A DNA stretch of 38,315 nucleotides from Clostridiales bacterium (GTDB lineage: Bacteria > Bacillota > Clostridia > Lachnospirales > Lachnospiraceae): contig JAATFT010000015.1 in the NCBI GenBank assembly GCA_015655075.1, positions 1 to 38,315 on the forward strand. The letters run 5' to 3'. Each line of letters opens with the position of its first letter. Position 1 is the stretch's first letter. The notes beneath the pieces are model-generated. The model did no database searches. It was not told the origin of the DNA and was given only the letters and a program-made list of their open reading frames with translations. The position numbers were made by a program, and so were the translations under genes. Shown here one piece after another: positions 25,294 to 33,601 of this stretch.

Positions 25294-26454
25294 TTATTTC
25301 ATTCCTAAAAATACTTTCTCATATTTACCCACTATGTAATTCCAACTATACCAATCTTTAATACGTTTCTTCGCTTTTTCACTCAGAGCATTTATTTCAT
25401 TTACAGACATTTTATCCGCTTCGTCAATCAACCTTGCCAGATTTCCTTCCTCTTTTGACCAATAAAGTGCACCCTCCTCCGCAACTTCCTTATTAAACCC
25501 TACACGCAAGATCAAATTCAAATCAGTAGAACCAAGCGCTTCAAGTAAACTTGGATTCGTGCCCCCAACAGAATGTCCATGAACATACCCATAAGCCTCT
25601 TCTCTGATTTTCATCAGTAGCTCCTGATCATATACAGTACCCACAAATTTAATACGAGGGTCCTGATCAAAATGCAATCTTCCATTAATGGCATTATATA
25701 GAACCGGATTACTGCCAGTTATGACTACAAAATCTTTTTTGGTGTTGCTTATCATAAATTCACGAATTATTGTCTCAAAATTATTTTCCGGAACAAATCT
25801 TGAAACAGCTATATAGAAACCCCGTTCAATAGAAATTTCATTTTCGGTAAACCATTTCAGTAATTTTTTATCATCTAAAGCTAATGTACTCTTTCTTGTT
25901 TCAGCACCATAAGCAATAAACGTAGTCTTTGGATTATAACCGCTATACTCTTCCTGTATGTACTTCTCAATAGTTTTGCTGTCACAAATAAGTAAATGCG
26001 CATGTTTTATCATAAGGCTTTCCGAATATTTCCAATACTTACGCACCGCCGGACTCCACTTTGTCCTCAACCATTCGTGTCCATCCGGATTCACATAAAT
26101 AAATCCTCCCAATCGTTTTATTTGCTTGACATAATGCCTAATAAACGGCCCAATTCTACAAGCAAGAATATATATAATAAAATTTTCGATATTATTTTGT
26201 TTGACATACAAAATACACCTTTTTAAGGCTGCCAAATCATAATATAACGCTTTAGCCGTTCCAATATTTGGAACATTAACATTAAAACATCTTGTACCGT
26301 TATATTCAAATTGCCTATTATCATCTGACAAACATGCTATATGATACTTAATACTTTTTTCTGCCTGATAATATGTAAGCTTTTCTACAAATGTTTCAAA
26401 TCCACCATATTTTGCGGGAATTCCTTTAGAACCAATAATAAACACATGTTTCAA
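25294..26454 (-). CDS. DUF1972-type glycosyltransferase (rhamnosyltransferase-like)
   Basis: A 386-residue GT-B enzyme. It begins KHVFIIGSKGIPAKYGGFETFVEKLTYY, the DUF1972 N-terminal signature of the WchF/Cps2T group (beta-1,4-rhamnosyltransferases acting early in capsule repeat synthesis). Later YVHGHSVGGTNPSLLEALGSTDLNLILRVGFNKEVAEEGALYW is the GT1 donor-binding region with the G(T)NPSLLEA motif. It probably adds the second sugar to the lipid-linked first sugar made by the transferase at 33602. The start is a TTG at 26454, with GGAG 9 nt upstream. The upstream gap carries a partial family B repeat. No rhamnose biosynthesis genes (rml) are in the window. Confidence 0.88.
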   Translation of the reverse strand: MKHVFIIGSKGIPAKYGGFETFVEKLTYYQAEKSIKYHIACLSDDNRQFEYNGTRCFNVNVPNIGTAKALYYDLAALKRCILYVKQNNIENFIIYILACRIGPFIRHYVKQIKRLGGFIYVNPDGHEWLRTKWSPAVRKYWKYSESLMIKHAHLLICDSKTIEKYIQEEYSGYNPKTTFIAYGAETRKSTLALDDKKLLKWFTENEISIERGFYIAVSRFVPENNFETIIREFMISNTKKDFVVITGSNPVLYNAINGRLHFDQDPRIKFVGTVYDQELLMKIREEAYGYVHGHSVGGTNPSLLEALGSTDLNLILRVGFNKEVAEEGALYWSKEEGNLARLIDEADKMSVNEINALSEKAKKRIKDWYSWNYIVGKYEKVFLGMK

Positions 26455-26479
26455 AATACAGTTCTCCTTTTTTTAATGT

Positions 26480-26574
26480 GAGTACTCTCGGAAACTCTTT
26501 GTATGCAGATTTGTGAGATGATTTTTTGTCAGATATACACAAATTTATGAGGCGTACGTGGATTAAATTTGTGT
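26480..26574. repeat. Partial family B repeat fused to another inverted repeat
   Basis: GAGTACTCTCGGAAACTC and the following TTTGTATGCAGATTTGTG (26480-26515) match one half of the family B element. Instead of the other half, a different structure follows, with ACACAAATTTA (26537-26547) and TAAATTTGTGT (26564-26574) as a perfect 11-bp stem. This looks like a recombinant or decayed copy in the kinase-glycosyltransferase gap. Confidence 0.6.
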
Positions 26575-26636
26575 GTAGCCTCTCCATTTTTTAATTTCAT
26601 TATTAACGATATGCTCCAAATTCAAATCCATCCTTA

Positions 26637-28106
26637 TCACTTCTCTTCCCCATAAGTCCCATAATATTTTCCATAATACTTCCCATAATAGCCTCTCTTC
26701 TCCATGGGCACTTTATTTAAGATAACCCCAAGAATACGGCAGCCGGATTTTTCTATCTGTATCTTTACGTCTCTGGCAAACCGGTAATTTACGGAATTGC
26801 TTTCAATTACCAGAACTGTTCCGTCCGATACCTTGGCCACTATGGCACTGTCTATAACAGAACCCAGAGGGGGAGTGTCTATCAGTACATAATCATAGTG
26901 CTCCCGTAATTTTTTTACCATACTGCCAAAGCGTTGGTGTTCCAATAGCTCGGCCGGATTTGGCACAACGGTTCCGGCAAATATGATATCCATATTCTCA
27001 ATACCCGAATTAAGTAGAATATCGTTTAATTCCTTCTGACCTGACAGATAATGGGTAAGGCCGCCTTCAATCGCACCGACTTTATATCTGCCTGCCAGGA
27101 CGGATTTTCTTAAATCGGCATCAATCAGGATTACCTTTTTTCCTGTTTCCGCAAAAGATACGGCCAGGTTAAAAGCAACACTTGATTTTCCTTCATTTGG
27201 CGTACAGCTTGTAAAAGTCAGGACTTTAACCTCATCTCCGCAGAATTGGATGTTGGTTCTTAAGGTCTTGTATACTTCATTGACCCTGTAATCTAATGTT
27301 TCCCGTTTCGCGAACGTAATTTGGTCCACCTCTACCGCCTGGGTTTCTTTGTGGTTTCTGTTACCCTTATGCCGCCTTTGCCACAGCCCTTGTTTTCTTT
27401 TGCCATGCTCCGCCGCCTTTGCCAAACCGGATTCAATGGGGATTAATCCAAGGGTATTCAAATCTAGATACCGCTCCACATCCTCGGAATCCTTAATGGT
27501 ATCATTCAGTAAATGAAGGACAATAATGAGACCTCCCGCTAAAATAATTCCGAGGAATCCGCCGATCAGAATATTTTTTTTGATATCGGGACCGGAAGGA
27601 TACGGTTGCATAAAACCCTCTTCTACGATAGCAGGTTCCGAGGTATCCATGATTTTGGCAATCCGGCTGGAGGATACCGCCGCAAATTCATCCACTATTT
27701 TTTTTGCCAGATAGGGATCCGGATAATCCGCCCTGATTTCCAGGATACGGGTATTGCTGGGATTATTGGTTGTGAGGATGGAAACCATTTTCTCATAGGT
27801 CATGTCCAGTCCCAGATTTTCAATTACCTGGGTTACCACCGGACGGCTCTTAACCAGTACCATATAATCCTGGGTAAGCTGGCTTCCCAACTGGAGATCG
27901 GATAAGTTCAGGTCCGTCAGGGATGCGGATTTACCTAAAATGTACAATTTTGCGGTAGAGGTATAGATAGGAGTCATGCAGAAGCTACTTACCAATCCCG
28001 TTCCGGAAGCGGTAAGAATTCCCGTTAAAAGAATAATCCATATTTTAGACCTTATGAGATAAAACAGTTCCTTTAAGTCGATTTCCTCATTGGTATTATA
28101 TTCCAT
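26637..28106 (-). CDS. Fused Wzz-type chain-length regulator / tyrosine autokinase (BY-kinase)
   Basis: A 489-residue protein combining an N-terminal Wzz/CpsC domain (two membrane helices near residues 22-45 and 175-200, flanking an extracellular segment) with a C-terminal CpsD/CapB kinase. The kinase has Walker A TSCTPNEGKSSVAFNLAVS, Walker A' KVILIDADLRKS and Walker B YDYVLIDTPPLGS. The tail, GYYGKYYGKYYGTYGEEK, is a tyrosine cluster of the kind that is autophosphorylated. It regulates polymer length and export. The ATG at 28106 has AAGGAG 6 nt upstream; the frame also reads back to 28121. It follows the CpsB-type phosphatase, whose stop is 11 bp before this start, giving an opposing kinase/phosphatase pair. 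Confidence 0.93.
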   Translation of the reverse strand: MEYNTNEEIDLKELFYLIRSKIWIILLTGILTASGTGLVSSFCMTPIYTSTAKLYILGKSASLTDLNLSDLQLGSQLTQDYMVLVKSRPVVTQVIENLGLDMTYEKMVSILTTNNPSNTRILEIRADYPDPYLAKKIVDEFAAVSSSRIAKIMDTSEPAIVEEGFMQPYPSGPDIKKNILIGGFLGIILAGGLIIVLHLLNDTIKDSEDVERYLDLNTLGLIPIESGLAKAAEHGKRKQGLWQRRHKGNRNHKETQAVEVDQITFAKRETLDYRVNEVYKTLRTNIQFCGDEVKVLTFTSCTPNEGKSSVAFNLAVSFAETGKKVILIDADLRKSVLAGRYKVGAIEGGLTHYLSGQKELNDILLNSGIENMDIIFAGTVVPNPAELLEHQRFGSMVKKLREHYDYVLIDTPPLGSVIDSAIVAKVSDGTVLVIESNSVNYRFARDVKIQIEKSGCRILGVILNKVPMEKRGYYGKYYGKYYGTYGEEK

Positions 28107-28117
28107 GCGGTACTCCT

Positions 28118-28849
28118 TCATATATACTTGTTTTCTAATATTTTTCTGGGATTCTCCAGGAATATCCGATCTACAAGCCTGCAGTCATTATTTTTTACCA
28201 GGGCTTTATACGCGTCCTTCATCCGTGGGGGCCTGCTGCCGGTATTGTGGCAGTCACTGGCAATAAAATGGACCAGCCCTTCCTTTACCAGCCTTCTATG
28301 GTATACGGCCTCCCTGTTAAACATCCCTCCAAGAAGGCTGCCACTGTTCATCTGCATACAGGTTCCAAGCTTTATCATATCCACTATACGGCTCTCCTTT
28401 CCTCTTAAACAGAGGTATCTCTCCACGTGGGCCAGGATGGGGATATATCCTGCCATGACAAGCTGACCCATCCCCCGGTAAAGTGTCTGATAGGTTTCCA
28501 CCAGTGAAAATTCCACCAGGACATATCTGCTGCCTGCCAGGGTAAAAGCCTCGCCCGTTTTTAAAGCCTCCATGATTCCTTCGCTGTAATACAGCTCGTT
28601 ACCCGGGTAAATCCGGAATTCCCCGCCAAGCTTTAAGGTTTCCTTTTGTACTTCCTCCAAGATCTTAAGCAGCCGCGCCGCCAACTTATTCTTCGCACCG
28701 CAGGCATAGTGGGGAGTTGCTATAATCGTTTTAATTCCCTGCTGCTTTGCAAGCGTAATCATCTGTAAAGTCTGTCCCATACTGCCGGAACCGTCATCGA
28801 CTCCCGGCAGAATATGGCAATGTATATCCGTAAAGCCATCTTCATACAT
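28118..28849 (-). CDS. CpsB/CapC-type PHP tyrosine-protein phosphatase
   Basis: A 243-residue PHP-fold phosphatase. FTDIHCHILPGVDDGSGSM at the N-terminus gives the first metal ligands, TIIATPHYACGAKN the next, and later PILAHVERYLCL and HFIASDCHNTGSRPP complete the site. Such enzymes dephosphorylate the tyrosine tail of the BY-kinase next to them. The ATG at 28849 (MYEDGFTD) has only a weak upstream purine run (AGGCAGG); the frame stays open to 28927, where it enters a family A repeat, so that upstream part is not coding. The downstream kinase gene is separated by 11 bp. The neighbouring element at 28870 separates this gene from the sortase operon. Confidence 0.92.
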   Translation of the reverse strand: MYEDGFTDIHCHILPGVDDGSGSMGQTLQMITLAKQQGIKTIIATPHYACGAKNKLAARLLKILEEVQKETLKLGGEFRIYPGNELYYSEGIMEALKTGEAFTLAGSRYVLVEFSLVETYQTLYRGMGQLVMAGYIPILAHVERYLCLRGKESRIVDMIKLGTCMQMNSGSLLGGMFNREAVYHRRLVKEGLVHFIASDCHNTGSRPPRMKDAYKALVKNNDCRLVDRIFLENPRKILENKYI

Positions 28850-28869
28850 AAAGATAACCTGCCTTCTCT

Positions 28870-29038
28870 TAGAGTGTGTTTGAAAAATGCTTGTGCCGGG
28901 CTGGAAGCTCCACTTTGTGGGAGGCAAGGAGCGATTTTAGGAGCGTAGTAGGGGTAAACTACGCTCCCAATATCGCGACGCAGTATACCGCAAAGTGGAG
29001 CGTTCAGAACGGTGCGATGATTTTTTAAACACGCTCTA
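28870..29038. repeat. Family A palindromic element, full-length copy 2
   Basis: A 169-bp element with ends TAGAGTGTGTTTGAAAAAT (28870-28888) and ATTTTTTAAACACGCTCTA (29020-29038), two substitutions apart. A central stem GGAGCGTAGT/ACTACGCTCC lies near 28940-28967, and a second set of pairing arms (CTCCACTTTG with CAAAGTGGAG) lies between. It is the most complete member seen and folds as one long branched palindrome. TA dinucleotides bound both ends, as for elements that duplicate TA. It separates the phosphatase gene from the sortase operon. Confidence 0.8.
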
Positions 29039-29115
29039 GTTCATTGTCTGCTAATCCGTATGCATCTGCCCTTCATTCATTCAATCCGGCGACATACTCT
29101 TAGTCATTATCTGCT

Positions 29116-29278
29116 AGTACAGTATTGCACAATTATCGCTTAATTCAGCTTCCGCTATTTCCGTCATTACCGCGTTGTCGTCAGTCAGCGTAGGACACCG
29201 CTACGCTTCCTTCCTCCGCCTTGTACTGACGGAAATATCAGGCGCTGATATTAAGCGAAATTTATGCAATGCTGTACT
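29116..29278. repeat. 163-bp structured palindromic element (element C)
   Basis: The ends AGTACAGTATTGCA (29116-29129) and TGCAATGCTGTACT (29265-29278) pair except for one G-T. Further in, TCGCTTAAT pairs with ATTAAGCGA, TTCCGTCA with TGACGGAA, AGCGTAG with CTACGCT, and ATATCAG with CTGATAT. It has no gene and is unrelated to families A and B by eye. Together with copy 2 of family A it fills the 442-bp gap 28850-29291; the remaining bases 29039-29115 show nothing else. Confidence 0.65.
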
Positions 29279-29291
29279 CGTATGTTATCTA

Positions 29292-30134
29292 TTAATCCGC
29301 TATCCGTTTTTTAACATATCCCGTCAGGATAATTAATAAAACGGAAATCAAGATTCCTAATCCGCTTAAATACAGGAAAACCTGAATAATCCATTTGAAA
29401 TAGCCTGTTAAAAACCTGCTGTAATATTCGGGTGAAACCGTAATCCTGTCATACGCCTTTACAAGCAGCAGATAACAGGCCAAACTTCCGGCAATACAGC
29501 TTGAAGTTATCATAGCATAGGTTATATAACGGATTCCCCTGTGTCTGTACCGGTGCATTTTAATCAACATAAAGCTTATAATTCCAGTCAGAGCTAATAT
29601 AACCGGAACTGCTTTTTTTACAAATCCTCTGTAATACGTCTTGTATTCCCCCATATAATAGATGAACCTGAATTCAATTTCCCGCTTATATTCCTGTTCC
29701 ACCCTGGATATCAACCCGTCCAGCCCTGCATCCAGTTCCTCTGCCGGGGATATGAAATTCTCCTCCAGGTATCCGTCTATATTCTGTTTCAGGGTATCCT
29801 TAAGCTTATCCGTATTTGTTCCAGGATCCTTTCCTGCCAGCACCTCCTCCATATAATACCTGCCGTCTGTGTATACCCTTTCCAATGTAATTACCTCTGT
29901 CAGCAGATAGGCAGGAAGTTCCGATTCCGCAAATATAATGGAAGCCCTGCTGTTTAATTCTTTCTGAATTTCGTTGTAATAGCCGCTTTCACTAACCTTA
30001 TTCAATATAACCCGATTATTAAATGCACCGAAATATAAGCCGGCCAATAGAAACAGGGCTAAAAAAAGCAGTGAAAGCTGAAAAGAAAATACACAGCACA
30101 GAAAGGTTTTTATTTCGGGACGATTAACCTTCAT
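29292..30134 (-). CDS. Integral membrane protein of sortase operon, unknown function
   Basis: A 280-residue protein with one N-terminal helix (about residues 11-35), an extracytoplasmic domain of about 135 residues rich in acidic and polar residues, and three further helices (about 172-192, 203-224, 246-272), ending KKRIAD. I do not recognise a named family. Similar unnamed membrane proteins accompany class D sortases in Lachnospiraceae, which is a recollection and not a tested match. GGGAG precedes ATG 30134, and only 12 bp separates it from the sortase gene, so it is surely co-transcribed. The role is unknown; it may assist sorting, process the substrate or chaperone the surface protein encoded two genes upstream. 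Confidence 0.72.
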   Translation of the reverse strand: MKVNRPEIKTFLCCVFSFQLSLLFLALFLLAGLYFGAFNNRVILNKVSESGYYNEIQKELNSRASIIFAESELPAYLLTEVITLERVYTDGRYYMEEVLAGKDPGTNTDKLKDTLKQNIDGYLEENFISPAEELDAGLDGLISRVEQEYKREIEFRFIYYMGEYKTYYRGFVKKAVPVILALTGIISFMLIKMHRYRHRGIRYITYAMITSSCIAGSLACYLLLVKAYDRITVSPEYYSRFLTGYFKWIIQVFLYLSGLGILISVLLIILTGYVKKRIAD

Positions 30135-30146
30135 CTGTATAACTCC

Positions 30147-30809
30147 CTATTTTCCCGCAGCTTCTGTATCCTGGATTCTGTCACAATATACAAAATAACG
30201 TTCATTCCTTTCTCCTATTAATTTACCAAAGGGGTAACAAGTGTATAAAATAAGCCGTTCCTTTGTTTCAGATAAATCATAGGCCGTATTGTCCAAGGCA
30301 TCCGCCGTCAAAGTCCCGGTTACTTTATATTCAAATTTGCCGTAATTCGTTTCAAGGCTTATGACATCACCAATTGCTATATTTTCTAAAGGTGCAAAAT
30401 AAGTTCCGTCGTGTCCGCCGATTAAAATAGGTCTTCCTTCGCCGGGAAGTCCGCTTGCCATATATTGTCCGGCCCCTTTTATCAGAACTTTTTCACCGTC
30501 CCCATAATAAAGAGGGGCTTCCAGCCCGATCCTTACACAGGTTAGATTTCCATAATGCTCACCCTGTGCCGGTATCCGGATTTCATCTTTATCAAAGATA
30601 TTCTCCTGCAGCGGGACCGTTTCTGACAGCGCAGGATCAAATTCAGCGGAATAGCCCGGAGCCCCCTTCGTAATAATCATACTAATATGAGCCTTTGCCA
30701 GGTTTACTGCCGGAACACCTAAAAGGTACAATGCCAGATATCCCAAAACGGTAAATAACAGCGGTATTCCCATATAAGAAAGAAATATTCTGGTCCTCCT
30801 GCCGCTCAA
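30147..30809 (-). CDS. Class D sortase
   Basis: A 220-residue transpeptidase with an N-terminal membrane anchor (about residues 8-32). The catalytic set is visible: histidine in LIGGHDGTYFAPL near residue 133, cysteine in LILYTCYPF near 191, and arginine in GERNERYFVYC near 201-204. The GGHDGTYF and LYTCYPF forms fit class D rather than class A or B. It would cleave a sorting motif in a secreted substrate and attach the substrate to the wall. The likely start is TTG 30809, which overlaps the upstream stop (TTGA), with GGAG 8 nt before; TTG 30815 is an alternative. Its probable substrate is the protein encoded immediately upstream. Confidence 0.9.
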   Translation of the reverse strand: MSGRRTRIFLSYMGIPLLFTVLGYLALYLLGVPAVNLAKAHISMIITKGAPGYSAEFDPALSETVPLQENIFDKDEIRIPAQGEHYGNLTCVRIGLEAPLYYGDGEKVLIKGAGQYMASGLPGEGRPILIGGHDGTYFAPLENIAIGDVISLETNYGKFEYKVTGTLTADALDNTAYDLSETKERLILYTCYPFGKLIGERNERYFVYCDRIQDTEAAGK

Positions 30810-31486
30810 TCCCAATGCTCCTTCCTATGGTTCAAAAAGCCGCACCGATATGCTGTAATACTGCAAATTCCAAAAACAATCCCCATTCCTGTCAGCATCA
30901 CGATTGTCCCGTTTATATTAAAACCGGTATTTTTCACCACGGTATCCACGGTCAGCAGAATGCCGCCCTCTTCGTCCGTAACGGTTACCCTCCCATTATT
31001 TTTATCCGTTTCCAGATTTGTTACCGGCTTTTTTATCTTCTTAAAAAAATCGTTTCCTGCCACGCCTTTCTTTTCCGTTTTAACCTTATTATCCTCTTCT
31101 GCTGTCTTATCCTTCTCATTCTCTTCAGAAACTGCTGAATCCCCGTCTGCTGCTTCCACATGATTTTCTTTTGCAACCTCCTCCTTGTCCTGCACCGTTA
31201 CAGGTATTAAATAGCCTTCCTCTATCCCCTGCTCTATATTGGCATACATTTGCGCAATGACCTCATTTTTCTGGGCCGCTGTTAAGTCTGTTTCGTCTAA
31301 GCTTAGATAGTTTATCAGTTCCTGCACAAGTACAGGATCAACCTGATATTTCACACCGTCTTTCTCAAATTGGCCCCTGGCTTTGCTTACAATCTCCGCT
31401 TCATATTGATTCAGTTCTCCCGCCTGTACTATCTGCACATTTGCGGCTATAAAAATAAGAATGCCTAAAACTATAATCTTTTTCAT
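30806..31486 (-). CDS. Acidic surface protein, likely sortase substrate
   Basis: A 226-residue secreted protein. A signal peptide (KKIIVLGILIFIAANVQIVQAG) is followed by a conserved-looking helical segment with an LNQYEAEIV start and a TAAQKNEVIAQMYANIEQG stretch. A long acidic Glu/Asp/Lys-rich spacer follows, then GRVTVTDEEGGILLTVDTVV. The C-terminus has the layout of a wall-sorting signal: VKNTG, a hydrophobic helix (GTIVMLTGMGIVFGICSITAY) and a basic tail ending NHRKEHWD. VKNTG differs from LPXTG at the first two positions. The start at ATG 31486 has only a weak site (AGG at 7 nt); GTG 31510 is an alternative. The sortase gene begins inside this gene's stop, so the two are coupled. No function of the mature protein can be deduced. 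Confidence 0.75.
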   Translation of the reverse strand: MKKIIVLGILIFIAANVQIVQAGELNQYEAEIVSKARGQFEKDGVKYQVDPVLVQELINYLSLDETDLTAAQKNEVIAQMYANIEQGIEEGYLIPVTVQDKEEVAKENHVEAADGDSAVSEENEKDKTAEEDNKVKTEKKGVAGNDFFKKIKKPVTNLETDKNNGRVTVTDEEGGILLTVDTVVKNTGFNINGTIVMLTGMGIVFGICSITAYRCGFLNHRKEHWD

Positions 31487-31597
31487 TTTTATACCTGTTG
31501 CATTTGCCACAATACAATAGAATGTAACAAAGCATGCATTCTATGTCAAGAATAAAAAGGGATGGAAGAATCCGTATGTGGCATCCTTTCTCTATTT

Positions 31598-31671
31598 GAG
31601 CACTCTCGGAAACTCCCCTGTACGCATCTTTGCGGCACAAATCTGCATACAAAGAGTTTCCGAGAGTACTC
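31598..31671. repeat. Family B palindromic repeat, copy 2
   Basis: A 74-bp element, ends GAGCACTCTCGGAAACTC and, in complement, GAGTACTCTCGGAAACTC, nearly identical to the copy at 18422 about 13 kb away. CTATTT occurs on both sides (31592-31597 and 31671-31676), which could be a short target duplication or part of the element. It lies between the Ig-like protein gene and the sortase operon. Confidence 0.75.
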
Positions 31672-31703
31672 TATTTTATATTTTCTTCCGGCCTTCGCGA
31701 TAT

Positions 31704-31720
31704 GGCTGCCTTCGGCAGCC
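31704..31720 (-). terminator. Short GC-rich hairpin after the Ig-like protein gene
   Basis: GGCTGCC (31704-31710) and GGCAGCC (31714-31720) form a strong stem 48 nt past the stop codon of the Ig-like protein gene. No U-rich tail follows on either strand, so it may be only a partial terminator or an mRNA 3' end stabiliser. Confidence 0.4.
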
Positions 31721-31767
31721 GCAAACGGCACATAAAAATCCGGAGAAATATAATTCATGGCTGCGCT

Positions 31768-33507
31768 TTAGTAAGTGACGACAAAGGATAAGCTATCCGG
31801 AGCATTGGTAATATACAGCGTCTTATTATCGGCGCTCTTAGAAATCCTATAGGAGGTTCCTGAACCGCCCGTTACCGTTACCGCATGGGAAGTTTCGTCA
31901 ACTTCTACCTGATAAGCCTTACCGTCCAAAAGTCCTCCTGAGAAAGTTACTGTCTTTAAAGTGCTGCCTTTTGTACCGCTTACGTTTACTTTCTGGCCTG
32001 AATAGGTCATGGTCGTATCCGTCGTATTCTTCCACGTACTGATTGCGGCCGACTCATTATTTAAGAAGCCCCGCAAAACGGAAAGAAGCGTACTGTCCAC
32101 CGTATAGGAAATACCACTATACTTCACAACAACTTTTGTTAATTTCGTATAGGCAACCGGCAGAGTATAAGAACCGTCTGCGCTTTTTGTAATTGTTTTC
32201 GTAGTTGAAGAGCTCCCGGATGAACCTCCGCCGGAGCTGCTTCCGGATGAGCTGCCGCCGGAGCCGGAACCTGTATCTCCAATGATTATTTTTGTAAAGG
32301 TATTCTCACCCGTTCCCACTGTAACGGTAATCGTTACGTCGCCCGTAACAGTTGGAATAACCTCCTCGCTGGCAGCCTTAAGGGTAGTTGCTTCAGCGCC
32401 CGGTAAAACTGTCAAACCAAATTTTGCATTGGATATCACCGCAAGCGGTATACTTGTTGAAATTAAAGCACCTGCGGCATTATTCGTAACCGGAATGGCT
32501 GCTAATGATGTTCCCGAGATGCTGATAACCGACTTTTCATTTACAATTAAAGAATTAATGATACCGTTATTGATAAGGTCCAAAACCGTGCCCGCAGCAG
32601 CAACGGTAATGGATGCATTTGCCCCCTTGTCAATAATAATATTTGCCGTGGGCGCCAATATGGTAATTAAGTTGCCAATTGCTTTCTCCGTACAGGTTAC
32701 GGCTTTAATCGCCTTAATTTCCATCTCTTTAAAAATTCCGTTATTCGTAACGTTTGCGTTTGGTGCATCTATCACGATTTTTTGTTTGCCGTAGTTTCCT
32801 TCCGGAATGGTAAACGAAACTGCTTCCTCCGTTTTTAGGGTAATCAGCCCTGCACCGCTTCCCAGGAGACTTTCCAATTCCTTTTGTGTCGTAACAATAC
32901 CCTCCCTGTCTATAACCTTAATCGTTACTTTATCAGAAACACCGCTTGAAGTTGTGGCGACAATAGTGGCTGTACCTTCTTTTAAGGCCGTAAACTTACC
33001 CCATTTTCCCAATACGATAACTTCCGGGTCACTGCTCTTCCAGGTCGTCGGATCGTTAGAAGAAGACGGAGTCAGACTTCGGTTCAGATCATAAACCTGT
33101 CCTACATTTGCCGAAATAATTTTATTATTTATCACAATTTTTTCAGCGGGCTCCACAACCGTCACCTTACTGGTCAGATACTGGGTAACCCTGGCGGTCG
33201 TTACTGTACAAATAATGGTGGCGCTGCCTTTTTTGACCCCTGTAACAACACCTTTACTGTTTACGGTTGCAATTTTCTTGTTATCCGACTTCCATTTATA
33301 GGTTGCTTTTTTGATTGGATTTTTAATACCCAGTTGGACTTTTTTCCCTACCAGTACGGAAGCTTTCGTTTTCGAGATTGCCGGCTGCGCCGCAGCCTGT
33401 ACAGATATTCCGAAGCCGCCCGTAATCACTGATGAAACCAACAGCGCTGCAATCAGCAGCTTTGCAAGCACGCTCTTTAACATATCTGCGTTTTTACTCC
33501 TTGTCAT
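31768..33507 (-). CDS. Secreted Ig-like (BIG2) multidomain surface protein
   Basis: A 579-residue exported protein. A signal peptide covers about residues 9-38 (LLIAALLVSS... ending VQAAA). Two bacterial Ig-like group 2 domains follow (about 42-115 with KWKSDNKKIATVNSKGVVTGVKKGSATI, and 120-205 with TWKSSDPEVIVLGKWG). A 200-residue region of short strand-like segments with many Asn/Val/Ile (NANVTNNGIFKEMEI, IDKGANASITV) suggests a beta-solenoid. A Gly/Ser linker (about 409-440) precedes a C-terminal beta domain. No LPXTG-like signal, no S-layer repeats and no transmembrane tail are present, so it may be released or bound non-covalently. GGAG lies 10 nt before ATG 33507. It is the third gene of the polysaccharide operon; a role in holding or shaping the polymer is inference. 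Confidence 0.8.
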   Translation of the reverse strand: MTRSKNADMLKSVLAKLLIAALLVSSVITGGFGISVQAAAQPAISKTKASVLVGKKVQLGIKNPIKKATYKWKSDNKKIATVNSKGVVTGVKKGSATIICTVTTARVTQYLTSKVTVVEPAEKIVINNKIISANVGQVYDLNRSLTPSSSNDPTTWKSSDPEVIVLGKWGKFTALKEGTATIVATTSSGVSDKVTIKVIDREGIVTTQKELESLLGSGAGLITLKTEEAVSFTIPEGNYGKQKIVIDAPNANVTNNGIFKEMEIKAIKAVTCTEKAIGNLITILAPTANIIIDKGANASITVAAAGTVLDLINNGIINSLIVNEKSVISISGTSLAAIPVTNNAAGALISTSIPLAVISNAKFGLTVLPGAEATTLKAASEEVIPTVTGDVTITVTVGTGENTFTKIIIGDTGSGSGGSSSGSSSGGGSSGSSSTTKTITKSADGSYTLPVAYTKLTKVVVKYSGISYTVDSTLLSVLRGFLNNESAAISTWKNTTDTTMTYSGQKVNVSGTKGSTLKTVTFSGGLLDGKAYQVEVDETSHAVTVTGGSGTSYRISKSADNKTLYITNAPDSLSFVVTY

Positions 33508-33601
33508 GCCCTATTCACTCCTTTTTCAGATAAATAACGTCTGATTTTTATTTATATTCTTCGGCAGATAATCTGTCCGGGAATATCATTTTACATTCGT
33601 T

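Noticed and set aside
31546..31758. 70-codon open frame covering the family B repeat at 31598
   Set aside because: Its sequence is just the translated repeat; the same peptide appears in front of scfB because the repeat is there too.
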